NCBI GenBank assembly: GCA_038025085.1
Contig: CM076148.1
Coordinates: 126,501 to 190,500 of the forward strand
Direction: 5' to 3'
DNA: 64,000 nt
From: Tetragonia tetragonoides
Taxonomy: Eukaryota; Streptophyta; Magnoliopsida; Caryophyllales; Aizoaceae
The notes under the pieces were generated by a model. The model made no database searches, was not told the origin of the DNA, and saw nothing but the letters and a program-made list of their open reading frames with translations. The translations under genes and the position numbers were made by a program. How positions within the stretch are numbered: the stretch's first letter is position 1; each line of letters opens with the position of its first letter. This document shows positions 11,628-23,400 of the stretch, piece by piece.

Positions 11628-11685
11628 AATCAATCAATAAACTAATCTAGCCAATCAATCAATAAACTAATCTAGCCAATCAATC
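11628..11685. repeat. 25-bp tandem repeat, about 2.3 copies
   Basis: Two direct copies of 'aatcaatcaataaactaatc' plus 'tagcc', followed by a partial third copy. It lies in the presumed leader intron of the hydrolase gene. Confidence 0.7.
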
Positions 11686-11986
11686 CTAGTGATAAATAAT
11701 AAACTAATTATAATCAAATTACTTGTAAATTCAGTCGATTATAATCAAAACCCTAATTCAAACAAAACCTTATAAAGGAACTTGTATTTAACTAAATCAG
11801 AAATAGGAGCAATCGGTGCAGCAATGCCAATACCTCAATGTGTAAATTTATCATTATTTATGAGCAAATCAACTCAATCTTATGTTCAGCCAACAGTAAA
11901 CTGAGCCTAGGAATTCACCTCTTAACAGCAATCAAGCAAACTGACGATGCTATACAGATTGAAATACCTCAAAATTAAGTAAATAC

Positions 11987-12160
11987 CTCGAAAATATAAA
12001 AGCAAATTGGACGTCACAATCCTCGACACTGCTCCCCTGTCCGACTGACTTCACCGTCACAGCCTTAGTGGATCGACGCCGATCAAAAAAACGTAAAATA
12101 TAGAGAGAACCGGAGAGAGGCAATCGACAAAGGTCTCAGCTCAGTGTAAGAAATTGAGAA
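11987..12160 (-). other. probable non-coding leader exon of the hydrolase gene
   Basis: On the minus strand a CT-rich segment runs from about 12160 to a good donor (TTTTCGAG|GTATTT, last exon base 11987). The first coding exon at 10693-10733 has an acceptor directly before its ATG (TTAGTCAG|AGATATG), so an upstream 5' untranslated exon is expected about here. No transcript evidence is available. The transcription start is a guess. Confidence 0.4.
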
Positions 12161-12719
12161 TGAACACAGAAATGAGGGGGAGTTTTTCTTTTTCTTCAGT
12201 AGTGCACTGCTCAGGCACTGCTCCTTCGGAATAAACCTCCGGTGGGATTTGGATTACGTGGCAAAGTAAATCTTTTAGTATTTCTATTTTAAAGACACGC
12301 GTTTTGTTTGTGCACAGCACTTGTTCATAAGAGAGGGTGTTTTTTTTTGTGAATTGCTAAATACCGCCCCAAATTACTACCTACCGCCCCTCCCAAATTC
12401 CCTCTTTGCCCTTCACTCATCCTCACTCATCACTCATCCTCCCTCAAACTCATCCTCACTCAAAGCACCACCACCACCACCACTCGAAAAACCACTACCA
12501 CCACCACCACCACCACTCACCACCACTCGAAAAACCACTCACCACCACTCAAACTCATCCTCACTCAAAGCAAAACCACCACTCACCACCACCACTCACG
12601 GATTCGGATTTTTTTTGCTTTATTTACTCTAATTTACTTATTTTCGAGTTCGTCGGAGTAGTCGGGCGTCTGAAACAGGCGACTCACCCATGGGTCGCAG
12701 CCGTCACAGCCTTAGTGGA

Positions 12720-12805
12720 CGAGGTTATTATTATAATTATTATTAATATTATTATTGTTATTATTATTTATTATTATAATTATTAATATTATTATTTATC
12801 GTCTA
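12720..12805. repeat. (ATT)n-rich microsatellite
   Basis: Imperfect ATT/AAT repeats inside the TIR transposon, matched by larger blocks at 14090-14200 and 14228-14320. Confidence 0.8.
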
Positions 12806-13566
12806 GCCGTCGCAGCTGAGTCTTTCATTAGTTTGATTCCTCCGGAGCAAGCGGAAGGTTTTCGATCGATTATGGAGGAGTATATGAGAGATTGGCGGGC
12901 TGCCAAATGATGTATTGACCCTAGATGATTTTGTTATATATTTATATAAGAGTTTCATTGTTATTGTTATTTATTTGTGTTATTGTAATTTGTTGTTTCT
13001 TATTTATCTTTTTTGTTTTATTGTAAGTTGTTGTTTTATTTACCTCCAATAATCACGAAAAAAATATAACATGCAAAATATAACAATCACACAAAAATGT
13101 GACAATGATATAAGTAGAAAAATATAACAATCACGCAAAACATTCAATTACGTCGACCTCGCTAAACGATCCCAATGTGCTCTTCGCCTAACATACATTT
13201 GCTCCCAACCAGCGACACTATCAGAACGGGAAGTAAACCATGCTGCGCATATCGGAGGAACAGGGAAATCTGAGGCTAAATTCAGACGGATATAATGCAT
13301 GTACGAATCACCTAAATAAGCTATGGATAAGGCCGAGTGCCTTCAAACCTTGCTACAGAGTTCCCTCCAGGGGAGCAACCGCGCTGATGACCAAGGTAGG
13401 CACCTTAAATAGCCCAATTTGTTTGGACTCGTTAGGTGATCTACGACCACCCTTGCCCCAGCAGAACGAACTAAGATATCTCGAATGAGGATATAGAATA
13501 GAACAAGGTAATCCGCAAGTGTCGAAAGAGCGGGTAATTCCATGTAAGGATGACAAAGGTAGGGCA

Positions 13567-13846
13567 TTTCCCATTTTTATAGGATGACAAATCTTTCTGA
13601 TTTTACGGTATAGACGCTTATGACCTCCCCCTCTATGCCTTGCGATAATGATTCCTCTGGCATTACGGCCTTTACCACAATGACGCTGTCCATAGATCAA
13701 ATTATTTCGTGGATTGGATTTCACTTGATTGTCTACGGCTCCATTGCGTGTGCTCGGGGTAGAAGTTTTGTATAAATGTATCGCCATGCTATTAAGTATT
13801 TTGATTTAAGTTCTTTTCTTTCTAAGAGGTGGAATAGAATAACCCG
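13567..13846 (-). pseudogene. rpl2: plastid-derived rpl23 3' end and rpl2 5' end, internally deleted
   Basis: Read on the minus strand: the last codons of plastid rpl23 (GYSIPPLRKKRT and stop, 13846-about 13808), the short plastid spacer, then rpl2 from its ATG at 13787. The first 63 residues ([20 protein letters not shown] ... [10 protein letters not shown], to 13599) are almost the plastid protein. The frame then jumps to [10 protein letters not shown], so about 55 codons between RKI and PIK are missing, with a short filler of unknown origin. Homology stops after NALPL, near where the plastid rpl2 exon 1 ends. It is non-functional nuclear plastid DNA, possibly arrived through the mitochondrial genome. 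Confidence 0.85.
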
Positions 13847-13967
13847 ATAGTAAGGGCAATTTGTTTTGCCCAATTAATTGCATCTGTATCACTATCAAAT
13901 AACTCATCAGTGACGAAATGCGTACTGTAATCAACACCATCACCACCGAACCGCTCCAAAGGAACCT
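13847..13967 (-). pseudogene. transposase-like exon fragment, cut by the plastid insert
   Basis: The minus-strand frame VPLERFGGDGVDYSTHFVTD then ELFDSDTDAINWAKQIALTI resembles the N-terminal part of plant Mutator/FAR1-type transposases (W-A-x2-IA-x-T-x-G pattern). An AG acceptor precedes it. After TI the sequence changes abruptly to plastid rpl23 at about 13846. The assignment is by pattern only. Confidence 0.4.
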
Positions 13968-14089
13968 AACGAAAACAACGAAAACAATGTTAGCTTAATC
14001 TTAAATTCAAACGTCTATCAAAACCGACTGAACCAAGGGACAGGCGTCTGAAATTTCCGTTTGGACCATGGAAGAAACAATATTAATAA

Positions 14090-14097
14090 TAACAATA

Positions 14098-14142
<45 letters not shown>

Positions 14143-14156
14143 TAATAATAATAATA

Positions 14157-14189
<33 letters not shown>

Positions 14190-14273
14190 TAATAATAATT
14201 TCATTTTTAATTAATTAAACAATAATCAGTAATAATAATAATAATAATAATAATATTAATAATAATAACAATA

Positions 14274-14313
<40 letters not shown>

Positions 14314-14320
14314 TTTTTTT
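14090..14320. repeat. (ATA)n microsatellite blocks
   Basis: Two long ATA/AAT blocks (about 14095-14200 and 14228-14318) separated by a short unique sequence, in the right part of the TIR transposon. Confidence 0.85.
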
Positions 14321-14329
14321 TGCACAGTC

Positions 14330-14483
14330 GTCTGAAATTTCCGACTCACCCTTGGGTGAGTCGTCTGTAGCAGACGACGCTCCCAAGGTTGAGTCGCCTG
14401 TAGCAGACGACTCACCCAAGGTTGAGTCGCCTGTAGCAGACGACTCACCCAAGGGTGAGTCGCCTGTAGCAGACGACTGTGCA
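14330..14483. repeat. 33-bp tandem repeat with internal dyad symmetry
   Basis: About four units of 'gagtcgcctgtagcagacga' plus 'ctcacccaaggtt'. Each unit contains GTCGYCTG...CAGACGAC and GACTCACCC...GGGTGAGTC-type inverted halves, and the array is flanked by T and A runs. Both strands are open through the array: the plus frame at 14352 repeats ESPVADDSPKV, and a minus frame repeats ESSATGDSTLG. A related single unit lies at 12668-12702. Confidence 0.8.
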
Positions 14484-15149
14484 AAAAAAATGCGCAAAAA
14501 AAAAATTTACCTCCGCCACCGTCGACGGCACTTCCTGGTCGCCGGCAGACATCCGCGGCCGTTGCTTGAGTGAATGTTGATGAAGGTTGGGTATGAGAGT
14601 GGGTGGTAGAGAGTGGGTGGTAGAGAGGGAGAGGATGAGTGAAAATTTAAAAAAGGGCAAAATTGGAATTTGGGGGGGCGGTAGGTAGTAATTTGGGGGC
14701 GGTATTTAGTAACAACCTTTTTTTTTCAATTCTCCCACTCTCAAACATCATAGCGAATTTGTCCCCACTAAAGCTGCAATAGTTCAATTTCGTTAGGAAT
14801 TCTCGATCCCTTATTCTTAATTTGGTTGTTTCAATTGATATTTTAAGCATTTTAGAGTTTTCTTATTGTATTTGAATCAATTGGTAAAATTGAGTTTTTT
14901 TTAGATTTGATTTGGCTGATTTTGCAAATTGTATGTTTTATTTTTCTATATATACATATATAGAGAGATGAGTGAAAGAGAGGACAAAAAGAAGGTAGAG
15001 AGTTACTCTGAAAAGCTTAGCTACATTGCCTTTTTGTTCCTAGAAGTCTCGATAATAACAAGGGTTATAATTTCTACTAAATTGCACAATAAGGGTTATA
15101 AATTGCCTTTTTTCTCTTTATCGATTTGGTGGGCAGGGATCACGCATGT

Positions 15150-15430
15150 CAAGTTCTTTCGCAAAATCAAAGATAGTGGAGGACTCCTGGTCACCATAAA
15201 TGATGGAAGCAATGTATGTGAGAGATGCCTTGGAGGTAGCAACAACAAGGCAAATGAATGACATATTTGTAAAAGGGGACTCCAAATCGGTTATGGGAGC
15301 TCTTCAGAGCCGTACCACTTCGTTAGGTCCGTAGCCACCATTTTGAACGATTGTTTAGCTTTGATTTTATCAATTGAGTCTTATGTGTTTCGTGTCTATT
15401 TGAGAGAGTCTATCTATGTTGGAAAAATGA
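15150..15430 (+). pseudogene. RNase-H-like fragment of a non-LTR retroelement
   Basis: The frame reading MEAMYVRDALEVATTRQMND then IFVKGDSKSVMGALQS (about 15203-15305) matches the pattern of the RNase H domain found in plant non-LTR elements: Glu in the first helix, then the xxGDSxxV Asp. Stops follow soon. No flanking element boundaries are seen. Confidence 0.5.
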
Positions 15431-15694
15431 ATGTCATACACTAATTGTACAATACAATCATTTTTACACGTCTATGCCATCGATTAGCTAAGTGGGCGAC
15501 AGGTAGTAAATGCGATAATGATTGAGGCTTAGATGGCCCACCTTGGATTTGCCGTTTGGTTGTCAGTGATGTATCTTCTTCTATTGATAAATGATTGACA
15601 AACCGAACCTTCCATTTAAAAAAAAAGAAAAAAAAACTAAAACAGATTGTCCAGCTGATTTCCATAAAGATAACATTAGGCAAAATACAAACTC

Positions 15695-15973
15695 AGTGCT
15701 TGTTTGGTTGACATACAACTTATATAGGAAGTGTAACTTCCCAGATTGTGTAATTTTACTTGTTGTATGGTTGACATAAAAACATAGAAAATGACTTCTC
15801 TCATAATGGAAGAAGTTATTTACCAAGGTTCCCCTAGGTAAGTAGTATTTCCCATGAAATTAAAGTTCATTTGTGCAACCAAACAACTTTATACACTTTT
15901 CATGATTTTCTAATTCCCATGAATTTGTACTTCCTATAAGAACTTACTTTCCATGATCAACCAAACAAGCATT
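15695..15973. mobile_element. MITE-like element, about 280 bp
   Basis: Ends are inverted copies: AGTGCTTGTTTGGTTGA on the left, and AAATGCTTGTTTGGTTGA read from the right end on the minus strand. The interior is AT-rich without coding capacity and has internal 'cttcccatgaaatt' / 'aattcccatgaa' symmetry. The TSD is not clear. The superfamily is uncertain. Confidence 0.65.
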
Positions 15974-15976
15974 TAA

Positions 15977-16271
15977 GGTCTGTTCTCCCCACCTTATTTT
16001 TGTTTATTTCTGTTTATTTCAGCAAACTTCAACAAACTTCAGCAAACTTCAATAAAGTTAAAAAAAGTTAAACAAAGTTCAACAAAGTTAAACAAACCAA
16101 TATACAAACTAGTTATAAAAAAACACTTGAATCAACAAGATTCAACAAAAATAAACAAAGTTCAATGAAGTTAAACAAAGTTAAATAAAGTTAAACGAAG
16201 TTCAACAAAGTTCAACAAAAATAAATTTTCAGTAATAAATATAAACGTTTTTCAGTTGGAGAGAACAGACC
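15977..16271. mobile_element. MITE-like element with internal 'aacaaagttc' array
   Basis: Ends are inverted copies: GGTCTGTTCTCCCC (left) and GGTCTGTTCTCTCC (right, minus strand). The interior (about 16020-16225) is an imperfect array of 'aacaaacttc/aacaaagtta' units of 10-11 bp. It starts only 3 bp after the preceding MITE, so one may have inserted next to or within the other. No TSD was assigned. Confidence 0.6.
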
Positions 16272-17404
16272 CTTTGTTACTCCTTTTAAGTTTTGAAGGT
16301 ATCCAATATTTACATTTACAATCGGTCAAGCCCACATACAATTGGAAAGTGTATATAAGTGGTAAAGGCTGCTGCTTTGAACTTCAATAAGAAGAAGCTA
16401 TGGCTAGGTTGTAATAAATCCCACTACCCCTCTCAAAAAGAAAAATCCCACTACCAAATATCACAAAAGAAAATATAACGACCGACCTTTAGTAAACACA
16501 AAATCAGGGATATTGAATATGACATTTAGTTCAACTTTCTCTTAGGTAAAATTTAAAGGTCCAAAGCCCAGGACTAAAACTTTGAAGGTTCTTATAGACT
16601 GATATAAACCCTCAGATATAAAAGTCGTCATATCTCAGAGCTCAATAAACAAGCACATAGATTTCGCACTTCAAAGTAAATGAAATCCCGCATCAGGATT
16701 CAGGGGTAACAAAAGATCGTGTCCACTGACCAGAGAAACAATGTAATAGAATCATTCAAGGAGCTGCCAAGGTAGAAGATGTTTGCAACACACAGTTACT
16801 TTCTGAATTATAAACACCAGGAACCATGAAATGAGCTACCAGGCTAGAAGATGTTTGTAACACACAATTACTCTATGAACTACCAAATAAACACCAGGAG
16901 CTATGTACAATATCAAATGCCACATGCTATTCCAGGTGTAGGAATTATGATGGAAACAGAGTGGTCAAGAAATATTGAGACCAATCACTGATACGTAATC
17001 ATGGTCAGTGAAAAAATAATTCCTCCCCCCCCCCCCTCCCCCTCCCCCTCCAATTGGCCAGGGTGGGGGGTGGTGGTTGGATTTTAACAATGTCCATAAA
17101 TCTTTCACCCCCCACCTCCACTTCCTTCACTACAATGTACTGTGTATAGGAGCTAGAACCTCAAAAACAAAGCACTAGACTTAACCAAAAGGGTGAAATG
17201 GCACCAGAATGGAACAAGCTAATGATAACATACATGAAAATCTCTTTCAAGAAAAAAGAGCTCAGTCCACGGGGGCATGGTTCTCGACATTCAACTTCAA
17301 TCATAACGAGGGCATGGTTCTTGACATTCAACTTCAATCATAACGGCTAGCCTAATGATAAAGAAGAAAAGACGCACCGCCAAAAGCTGTTCTGCTTACC
17401 GCAA
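16272..17404. other. 3' flank of the NIPP1-like gene; no gene seen
   Basis: It contains a duplicated motif 'gctaccaggctagaagatgtttg' / 'gctgccaaggtagaagatgttt' (16760-16870), a C-rich run (17026-17052), and a 31-bp near-duplicate 'ggcatggttctcgacattcaacttc' (17274 and 17309). The rest is likely the 3' untranslated region and downstream flank of the gene that stops at 17405. Confidence 0.4.
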
Positions 17405-19468
17405 TCAGTCACCAAAGAGATCGTCGTCATCATCATCAGCTAGGCTATTATTGTCTACTGATGTAGAATTTGGCAGACCAATAACCTTCTCTGCAGTGTT
17501 GTTGGATGGGGACAATACCCTCCCAATAGAGCTGTCAGAAGGGTATGCCCACGACGAGCCTACTTTTCCAGAAAAGGATTCTCCATATAGGTCATCATAT
17601 ATACTACTCTTTGAAGTGTTAGAATTTTTAACCTTGTTCAAAATTTGTTGTAGTTTGTCAGTTACACCTTTTTGGGAGACATTATCTTCTCTGATAGATG
17701 GATGTCGCTTACCTTTAGGTATCACTGTGATTTGCACTAGTGATTCATATTTTCCGACAAGACTTCCCTCTTTCAGACCAAGAGGACCAGGTTCTGTTTC
17801 TACATCAGCACCATCAGAAACTCCAACAACTTCAACCAGCTCACCCCCAACTTGGTCTCTGAAGGCGACTCTTGTTTTCCTCATTCTCTTAGCTGTCCTT
17901 TCAGATGGGAGGCTCTCACTTTTTCTGCTGGAAGCACTAACCTCGTCAGTAGATTTAGAGAGATCAAATTTGCTTATACCATAACGATTCAGTAATGTGT
18001 TATAAGCAACAACAGCTTCCTCATCAGAAGGGTCAGGGGGTGGCGGCAAATTGATCTCTGTGGGTCCGGGAGTTGGAGGGAAAAGAGCTGCTTCATTCTT
18101 CCTCAAGATATAAGTCCTTGTTGATGCAGCAAACCGCAAAGACTGCCCTACCTCAAGCTCCACTGGCGTATCTTCTGTTAATCGCTCATTTGCAACAAAC
18201 GTACCATGAGCAGATCCCAAATCAATCACATACACACTGCGGGAAATGGTCACAAGGGTTAGCAAACAGTGCATTTGTGGGGGGTGGTCCAGTGGTAGAT
18301 ATGGAGGTCTTCTCCAGGGATCTGAGAAGTCATGCAGGTTTGACAAATTCGAACAAGATTTGGAACAAATACTAAACGTCTATGACTCTCTTATTCATTG
18401 ACATAATCAGTACTTGCATGAAGGAAGAAGACACAAACACAGAAAATGAGGTTTATTATTATGTGGAAGTCACAGGCAGCAGATGCAACCCATTGATTTG
18501 CACTATATATAAGGGAAATCAGGAGAAGGGCTAGGAAAGAGTATTGTAATTAGTTGTCCACCACGACTTGTAACTGCTACTTGTATCGGTTGGTGTATGA
18601 ATAGGAATAGAAACACAGAGAGATGATGAGGCTGGAGAAAAGAGTTTATGTATCTGATATGACATTACTAGTATAAAAAACACTATCTCATCTCATACAG
18701 TCATAGTAGTATAAAAAGCAGGTAGATTTGTCAGCAGTAGCTTGTACAAAAGGGGTGGGAGACTAAGAAGGGCATGCTATTGTGCTTTGCCAGCATAAAT
18801 GAGAATTCCATAATCCAATAGGCAATGACATGAAAGGCAAGTTGTTGAGAGAGCTATGCAACTTTTTGGCGAACATAAAAACTAAATATGTTGATAAATT
18901 AATTAAACAAAGCGAAAAACATGTTCCATCCATCCATTCATCCTCAAAGTAAAATAAAATTACTGGAAGAAAGCAAGCGATAGGGAAGTAAGAGAGAGAG
19001 GGAGTACCTTCCATTTTTGTGGGGAAGCACAACAGCATGTTGGCGAGAAACAGACTGATGATCGAGTACAAAATCGCAAGTATGAAACTGCCTTCCAAAT
19101 ATATGTCTGCGTTTGTCAAGAGGAATACGATCGAGAACTTGGCCGTCTTTCAAAACCTCAAGATAATAAACGCCAGGACGAGGCTCAATCGACCAATCTG
19201 GAGATTGCCAATTAGATTGAGAGCCACCAACCTGAACCTGAGCCTGAGCCTGAGCCAGAGCCTGAACTTGGGTGGTGGCGGTGGTGGCGGTGGTGGTGGT
19301 GGTTGCAGCGGCGGCTTTAGAAGCTGGTGCATCTAATTCTAAGGCTTGCCCATGAAACTGATTGGATTGTGAACCTTTTCTACTTCTACTTGTAGTTGTA
19401 GATACAGAGAAGGGCTCCAAAGATTCAGCCTTTTTAAATCTATCAAGACCCCCAGCTCTCCCATACAT
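17405..19468 (-). CDS. NIPP1: FHA-domain protein, NIPP1 family (nuclear inhibitor of protein phosphatase 1)
   Basis: Two exons, 19008-19468 and 17405-18236, joined at AATGGAAG|T with good GT-AG ends, give 430 residues. Residues 1-95 are Ser/Thr/Ala/Gln-rich with low-complexity runs (ATTTTT, AQAQAQ). The FHA domain is about 96-200: YYLEVLKDGQ, IFGRQFHTCDFVLDHQSVSR (phosphopeptide-binding Gly-Arg and Ser-Arg-x-His), and VYVIDLGSAHGTFVANE. The linker is followed by a basic stretch and KTRVAF at 275-279, a canonical RVxF docking site for protein phosphatase 1. The C-terminus is acidic (ADDDDDDLFGD). NIPP1 proteins target nuclear PP1 and bind phosphorylated splicing factors through FHA; that role is inferred from family membership. 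The gene appears intact. Confidence 0.92.
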
Positions 19469-19525
19469 TCTACTTCTACAAGTCTCGATGAAGAAAATAT
19501 GAAGAATTGAAGATCCCAGGACACA

Positions 19526-19551
19526 GAGAGAGAGAGAGAGAGAGAGAGAAA
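19526..19551. repeat. (GA)n microsatellite in the NIPP1 5' leader
   Basis: A perfect run of GA units on the plus strand reads CTCTCT in the gene's sense, about 60 bp upstream of the ATG. CT-rich leaders are common in plant promoters. A role here is not shown. Confidence 0.75.
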
Positions 19552-20428
19552 ATCAGTTCCACTACGGACGGAGTATTAGATTGGGAACTCCTGTGTCTGT
19601 GTCTCGTCAAGATTGAAGAGGCCCTGCTAAGGGGTTTTCCGTCTTTCAAGCTAAACATGCGTATTGGGCATTCGCCCTTGCCCTTGCCCTTCCGCTTGCC
19701 CTTGCCCGAGTATGATTTTCTCAATTGGTGCTACAAAATAAAGATGGAAAGTAAAGTCTCGAAAAATATAAGCCGGTACAGAACATATAACTTATTTTTT
19801 GCCCAGAAAAAAAAAAAGATGTGCCCAGAACATCAACCTAGAATGATATTTAATTTATTTTGTAGCACCAATTTAGAAAATCATACCTTGCCCTTAAATT
19901 GTCTCTTTTTTTTTCCTTTCTTTTCTGAAGAAAATTATTCTCCAACTAAAAAATGCTCGTCTGTTTCCTTTTGCAAAAGATACTCCTAGTATTTAAGGGC
20001 TGGGTTGATGCATATCTAATATATATATATAAGTGAATCATCACAGCTGCTGTTTGGACACTTGGCAACTATCCATTGGCTACCAGCTTATAACTCCAAT
20101 TACAGAAACTCCTCACCTTGCCTGCTCAGCGCATTATTCAATTGCTTTAGTCAGATTCATTAACACCCACAAACACAATTGCTTTAGTCAGACTTTTCAA
20201 TAACCACGTTTCTAATTTAACAGTTATACATAGGCCTTCTATATACCTATATTAGTTGCATGTGTTAATTGCCTGAGAGTTATTTCCCTAATAAATCCAA
20301 CCAAGCTCAGTTACACGCATATAAAACTATATAAATAGGGAAGACTTCTCCCACACTTTCACTTTCTGCTTCCTCCATTCTAAAAAACTAAAGCCCTAGA
20401 TTGAGCCATCCGACTAAACTCTTCATCC

Positions 20429-23400
20429 ATGATGTCCACTCCAAGGTACTTTTGTCAACATGCCCATCCTTGTAATCTCCAACCTATTGCTTATCACTAA
20501 TCTCTGTATCTAAATATGTAGGCGGCTTATCACTAATCTCTGTATCTGAATATGTAGGCGTAGACTTGCAAAATCTGGCAACAAATTCTCCTTCATCGAC
20601 CAACTGGATCCTGAAGCCAAAAACAACAGCTTGAAAGTAAGAGTATCAAGGCTATGGGATGTATTGAACTCTAGAAACAACAACCAATTGCTGAGCACAG
20701 AAATGGTACTCATTGATGAGAAGGTACATATATTTATAAAACTATTGATTATGAGATGGACTGAATCTCTCTAAATTTTTTTCATTTTGGTAACCTTGGG
20801 GGGAAGTAATATAATTAATGAACCATCTCAATTCCACAAGAAGTTAAATGTATTTGAGAACTTAAAAACCTCCATATTTTAGAAGGGATATGAACTAACT
20901 TTGAAAGGCCCACTATCTGTTCTGAAGTTGATGTATTCAAGGCAATTCTACTGTTAACTGGTCAGGTGGGTTCAACAACTAAAGTTGTACCATCCGTATC
21001 TAAATCTCCTTAGCTAGCATGACTCTTCACCATATGATTACACTTCAATCATGATTCAGTATATCCATGAACAATTAAACAAATAACTGTGAAATCTACT
21101 TATGATACCATTGTCGTTCCGAAAAAGAGATAAAGCATCAATAAGCAGTAGGAAAATCTAAAAAAGCAAGATATAGTGCTTTAGGAAGAAATATCATAGT
21201 AAAAAGAAGAGAGAAGTTAATGAACAAATACCAGAAGTGCCATTCAGCAAACATAAGGTCCACTGAAAATAGTACTACATAACAAAACCATTAAAAGGGG
21301 AAAATAAAGAAAAAGGTATTGTTAATAATATTACCATCCTCAAAAACAAGAATTAAAACCTTAAAAAAGTAGGTTGAATGTGCAACAAGAATGATTACTT
21401 TGGCCAGGCTCAGGGAAAAGCCTAGATCTAAGACACAAACACAAGAAACTGAGATAAACACTAAATTAATAACGAACCTCAAGCCCATTGCAACCTGTCT
21501 TTACCTCATGGCTGGGAGTAAGGAGCCAGAAAAATGAATCGGCATGCTCCACTACAAAAGTTGCATGCTTCATTGATGATAATTTGCTCCTTTTGGAAAT
21601 CTACAGAAGAAATTTATTTAGTCTGATTCTTTTCTACCTTTTGGAGGAAATATTCATCATTATTAGGAGAGAAGAAAAAGCCAAATTACCTGAACTTCTA
21701 TTCAGCACAAACATAAGGTCCAATCCTCATATGAACCTAAGCCCAGCTTGCTGAATCAGAGATTTAGAGTGATGGATTTGACAAGGTTATACCTCCCCTC
21801 AAAATGGTACTACAAACCATGGCACATCTAAACCAACAACAACAAATATTTAAAACATATTTGCAGCTAAAATAAACACCTAGATTGAAGAAGAAATACA
21901 ATAGCAACAAACTGAGAGAAACAAAAGTAATAACAAACACCAAGCACATCGTTGAAAGTAAGGGTTCAAAGCTATGGGATTTATTGAACTCTAGAAACAA
22001 CAACCACTTGCTGAGCACAGAATTGGTACTCATTCATGAGAAGGTATATATATTTATAAAACTATTGATTATGAGATGAACTCAATCCCTCTAATTGTTT
22101 CATTGTAATTATTTTTATCTCGATATATGTTCTAAAAAACACTATTGATTATGAGATCATCCCACTAATTATGATTTTTTTTTTTGGGCTAACTGTCATT
22201 GTAATTTTTTTTTGGGTGTCTTGGGAAACAATAGTCCTCTTACATTCATGCGGTTATAAAATCATCTTTTGCGCACCGGTTCCGCGGGACGCTTGATGAA
22301 GGTCAAGTGTACATCTTCAAGAACTTTGTTGTTGTCAAGGATAAGGAGTGTTACCGAATTGTGAGCGACAACAAAGATATGATAGAATTTTATGCCAACA
22401 CAGTAGTCAAGTGTGTGAATGAGGAGTCCAACAACATCCCCATGCATAAGTTTGTCTACTATGAATTTGATAAGCTTCTCTTGCGGCTGAACAAAAATTA
22501 CATCCTTACAGGTGCATGTTTTCTATCTTTTTGTGCCATTAAAATCCCTGACAATAGTACAACCACCCTTCCATCTAATATCTGTCACTACTAACACTTT
22601 TTTTTGAAGATGTTATTGGAAGAGTCATTGCTGAAGGTGAAGTTCAACACAAGAATTCAAAAGGCTCTGATGTAGACACTTTAACAATTGAATTGGAGGA
22701 CTTGAAGTAAGTTGTATGACTTTTCATAGTTATTTTATTTGTATCTTTATGAAAAGAATTCAGATATACGTGATTTTGTTATATGCATCACTTAGGTTGC
22801 TAATATTAGTGTATAAAGAACTTTCCCAATCCTAAGCATATCTTGAAATGTGCAATGGAAGAATGGAATTAGAATTAGTTAACCAAATACACTGTAATAG
22901 AGGATTCCTTACCTTATAAACAACACACCGCCAAATTGACAACTCCAAACGGTTGTCCATAGTTTCGCTAAAATGTTCCTGCAAGTACCAAACCATCAGA
23001 TTAACCTTCATGACTGTAAAACTTAAAACAAACAAACTTTAGGAAGAGTCATTGCTGAAGATCAAGTTCAACACTAGAATTCAAAAGGATCTGATGAAGA
23101 CATTTTAGCAATTGAATTAAAGGACTTAAAGTAAGTTGTCTGACTTTACATAACTATTTTATTCTTATCTGTATGAAAATAATTCAGATATACGTGATTT
23201 TATTATTATATGCATCACTTAGGTTCAAATATTAGTGTATAAAGAACTTCACCAATCTTAAGCATATCTTGAAATAGACCTCTCCAAACTGTTGTCCATA
23301 GTTCCGCTGAAATGTTCCTGCCAGCACCAATCACTTAGGTTTCTAATATTAGTGTATAAAGAACTTCCCCAATCCTAAGCATATCTTGAAATGTGCAAGG

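Larger units (their letters stand above)
12354..14712. mobile_element. 2.4-kb TIR transposon carrying plastid DNA
   Basis: The two ends are inverted copies for about 60 bp: TTGCTAAATACCGCCCCAAA at 12354, and, read on the minus strand from 14712, TTACTAAATACCGCCCCCAA; both continue with 'ttactacctaccgcccc' and 'tttgccctt'. Directly inside, both ends carry CCACCACTC / GGGTGGTAGAGAG-type repeats. The interior holds a transposase-like exon (13847-13967), two protein-like fragments (about 12815-12910 plus, SLIPPEQAEGFRSIMEEYM; about 13280-13165 minus, AAWFTSRSDSVAGWEQMYVR), a plastid fragment and large (ATA)n tracts. Both flanks are T runs, so no TSD can be assigned. It is probably Mutator-like, by the transposase fragment only. 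Confidence 0.65.

Noticed and set aside
12321..12786. His/Pro-rich plus-strand frames
   Set aside because: They translate CCA/CAC repeats at the left end of the TIR transposon; no start context or partner exons.
13353..13600. Full-length rpl2 gene
   Set aside because: Only the first 63 residues and a short later piece match plastid rpl2; the remainder of the open frame is unrelated.
14330..14483. Possible CRISPR array
   Set aside because: The units are directly adjacent without unique spacers and the DNA is plant nuclear; it is a tandem repeat.
17355..17984. 209-codon plus-strand frame
   Set aside because: Antisense to exon 2 of the NIPP1-like gene, which has clear FHA and RVxF features.
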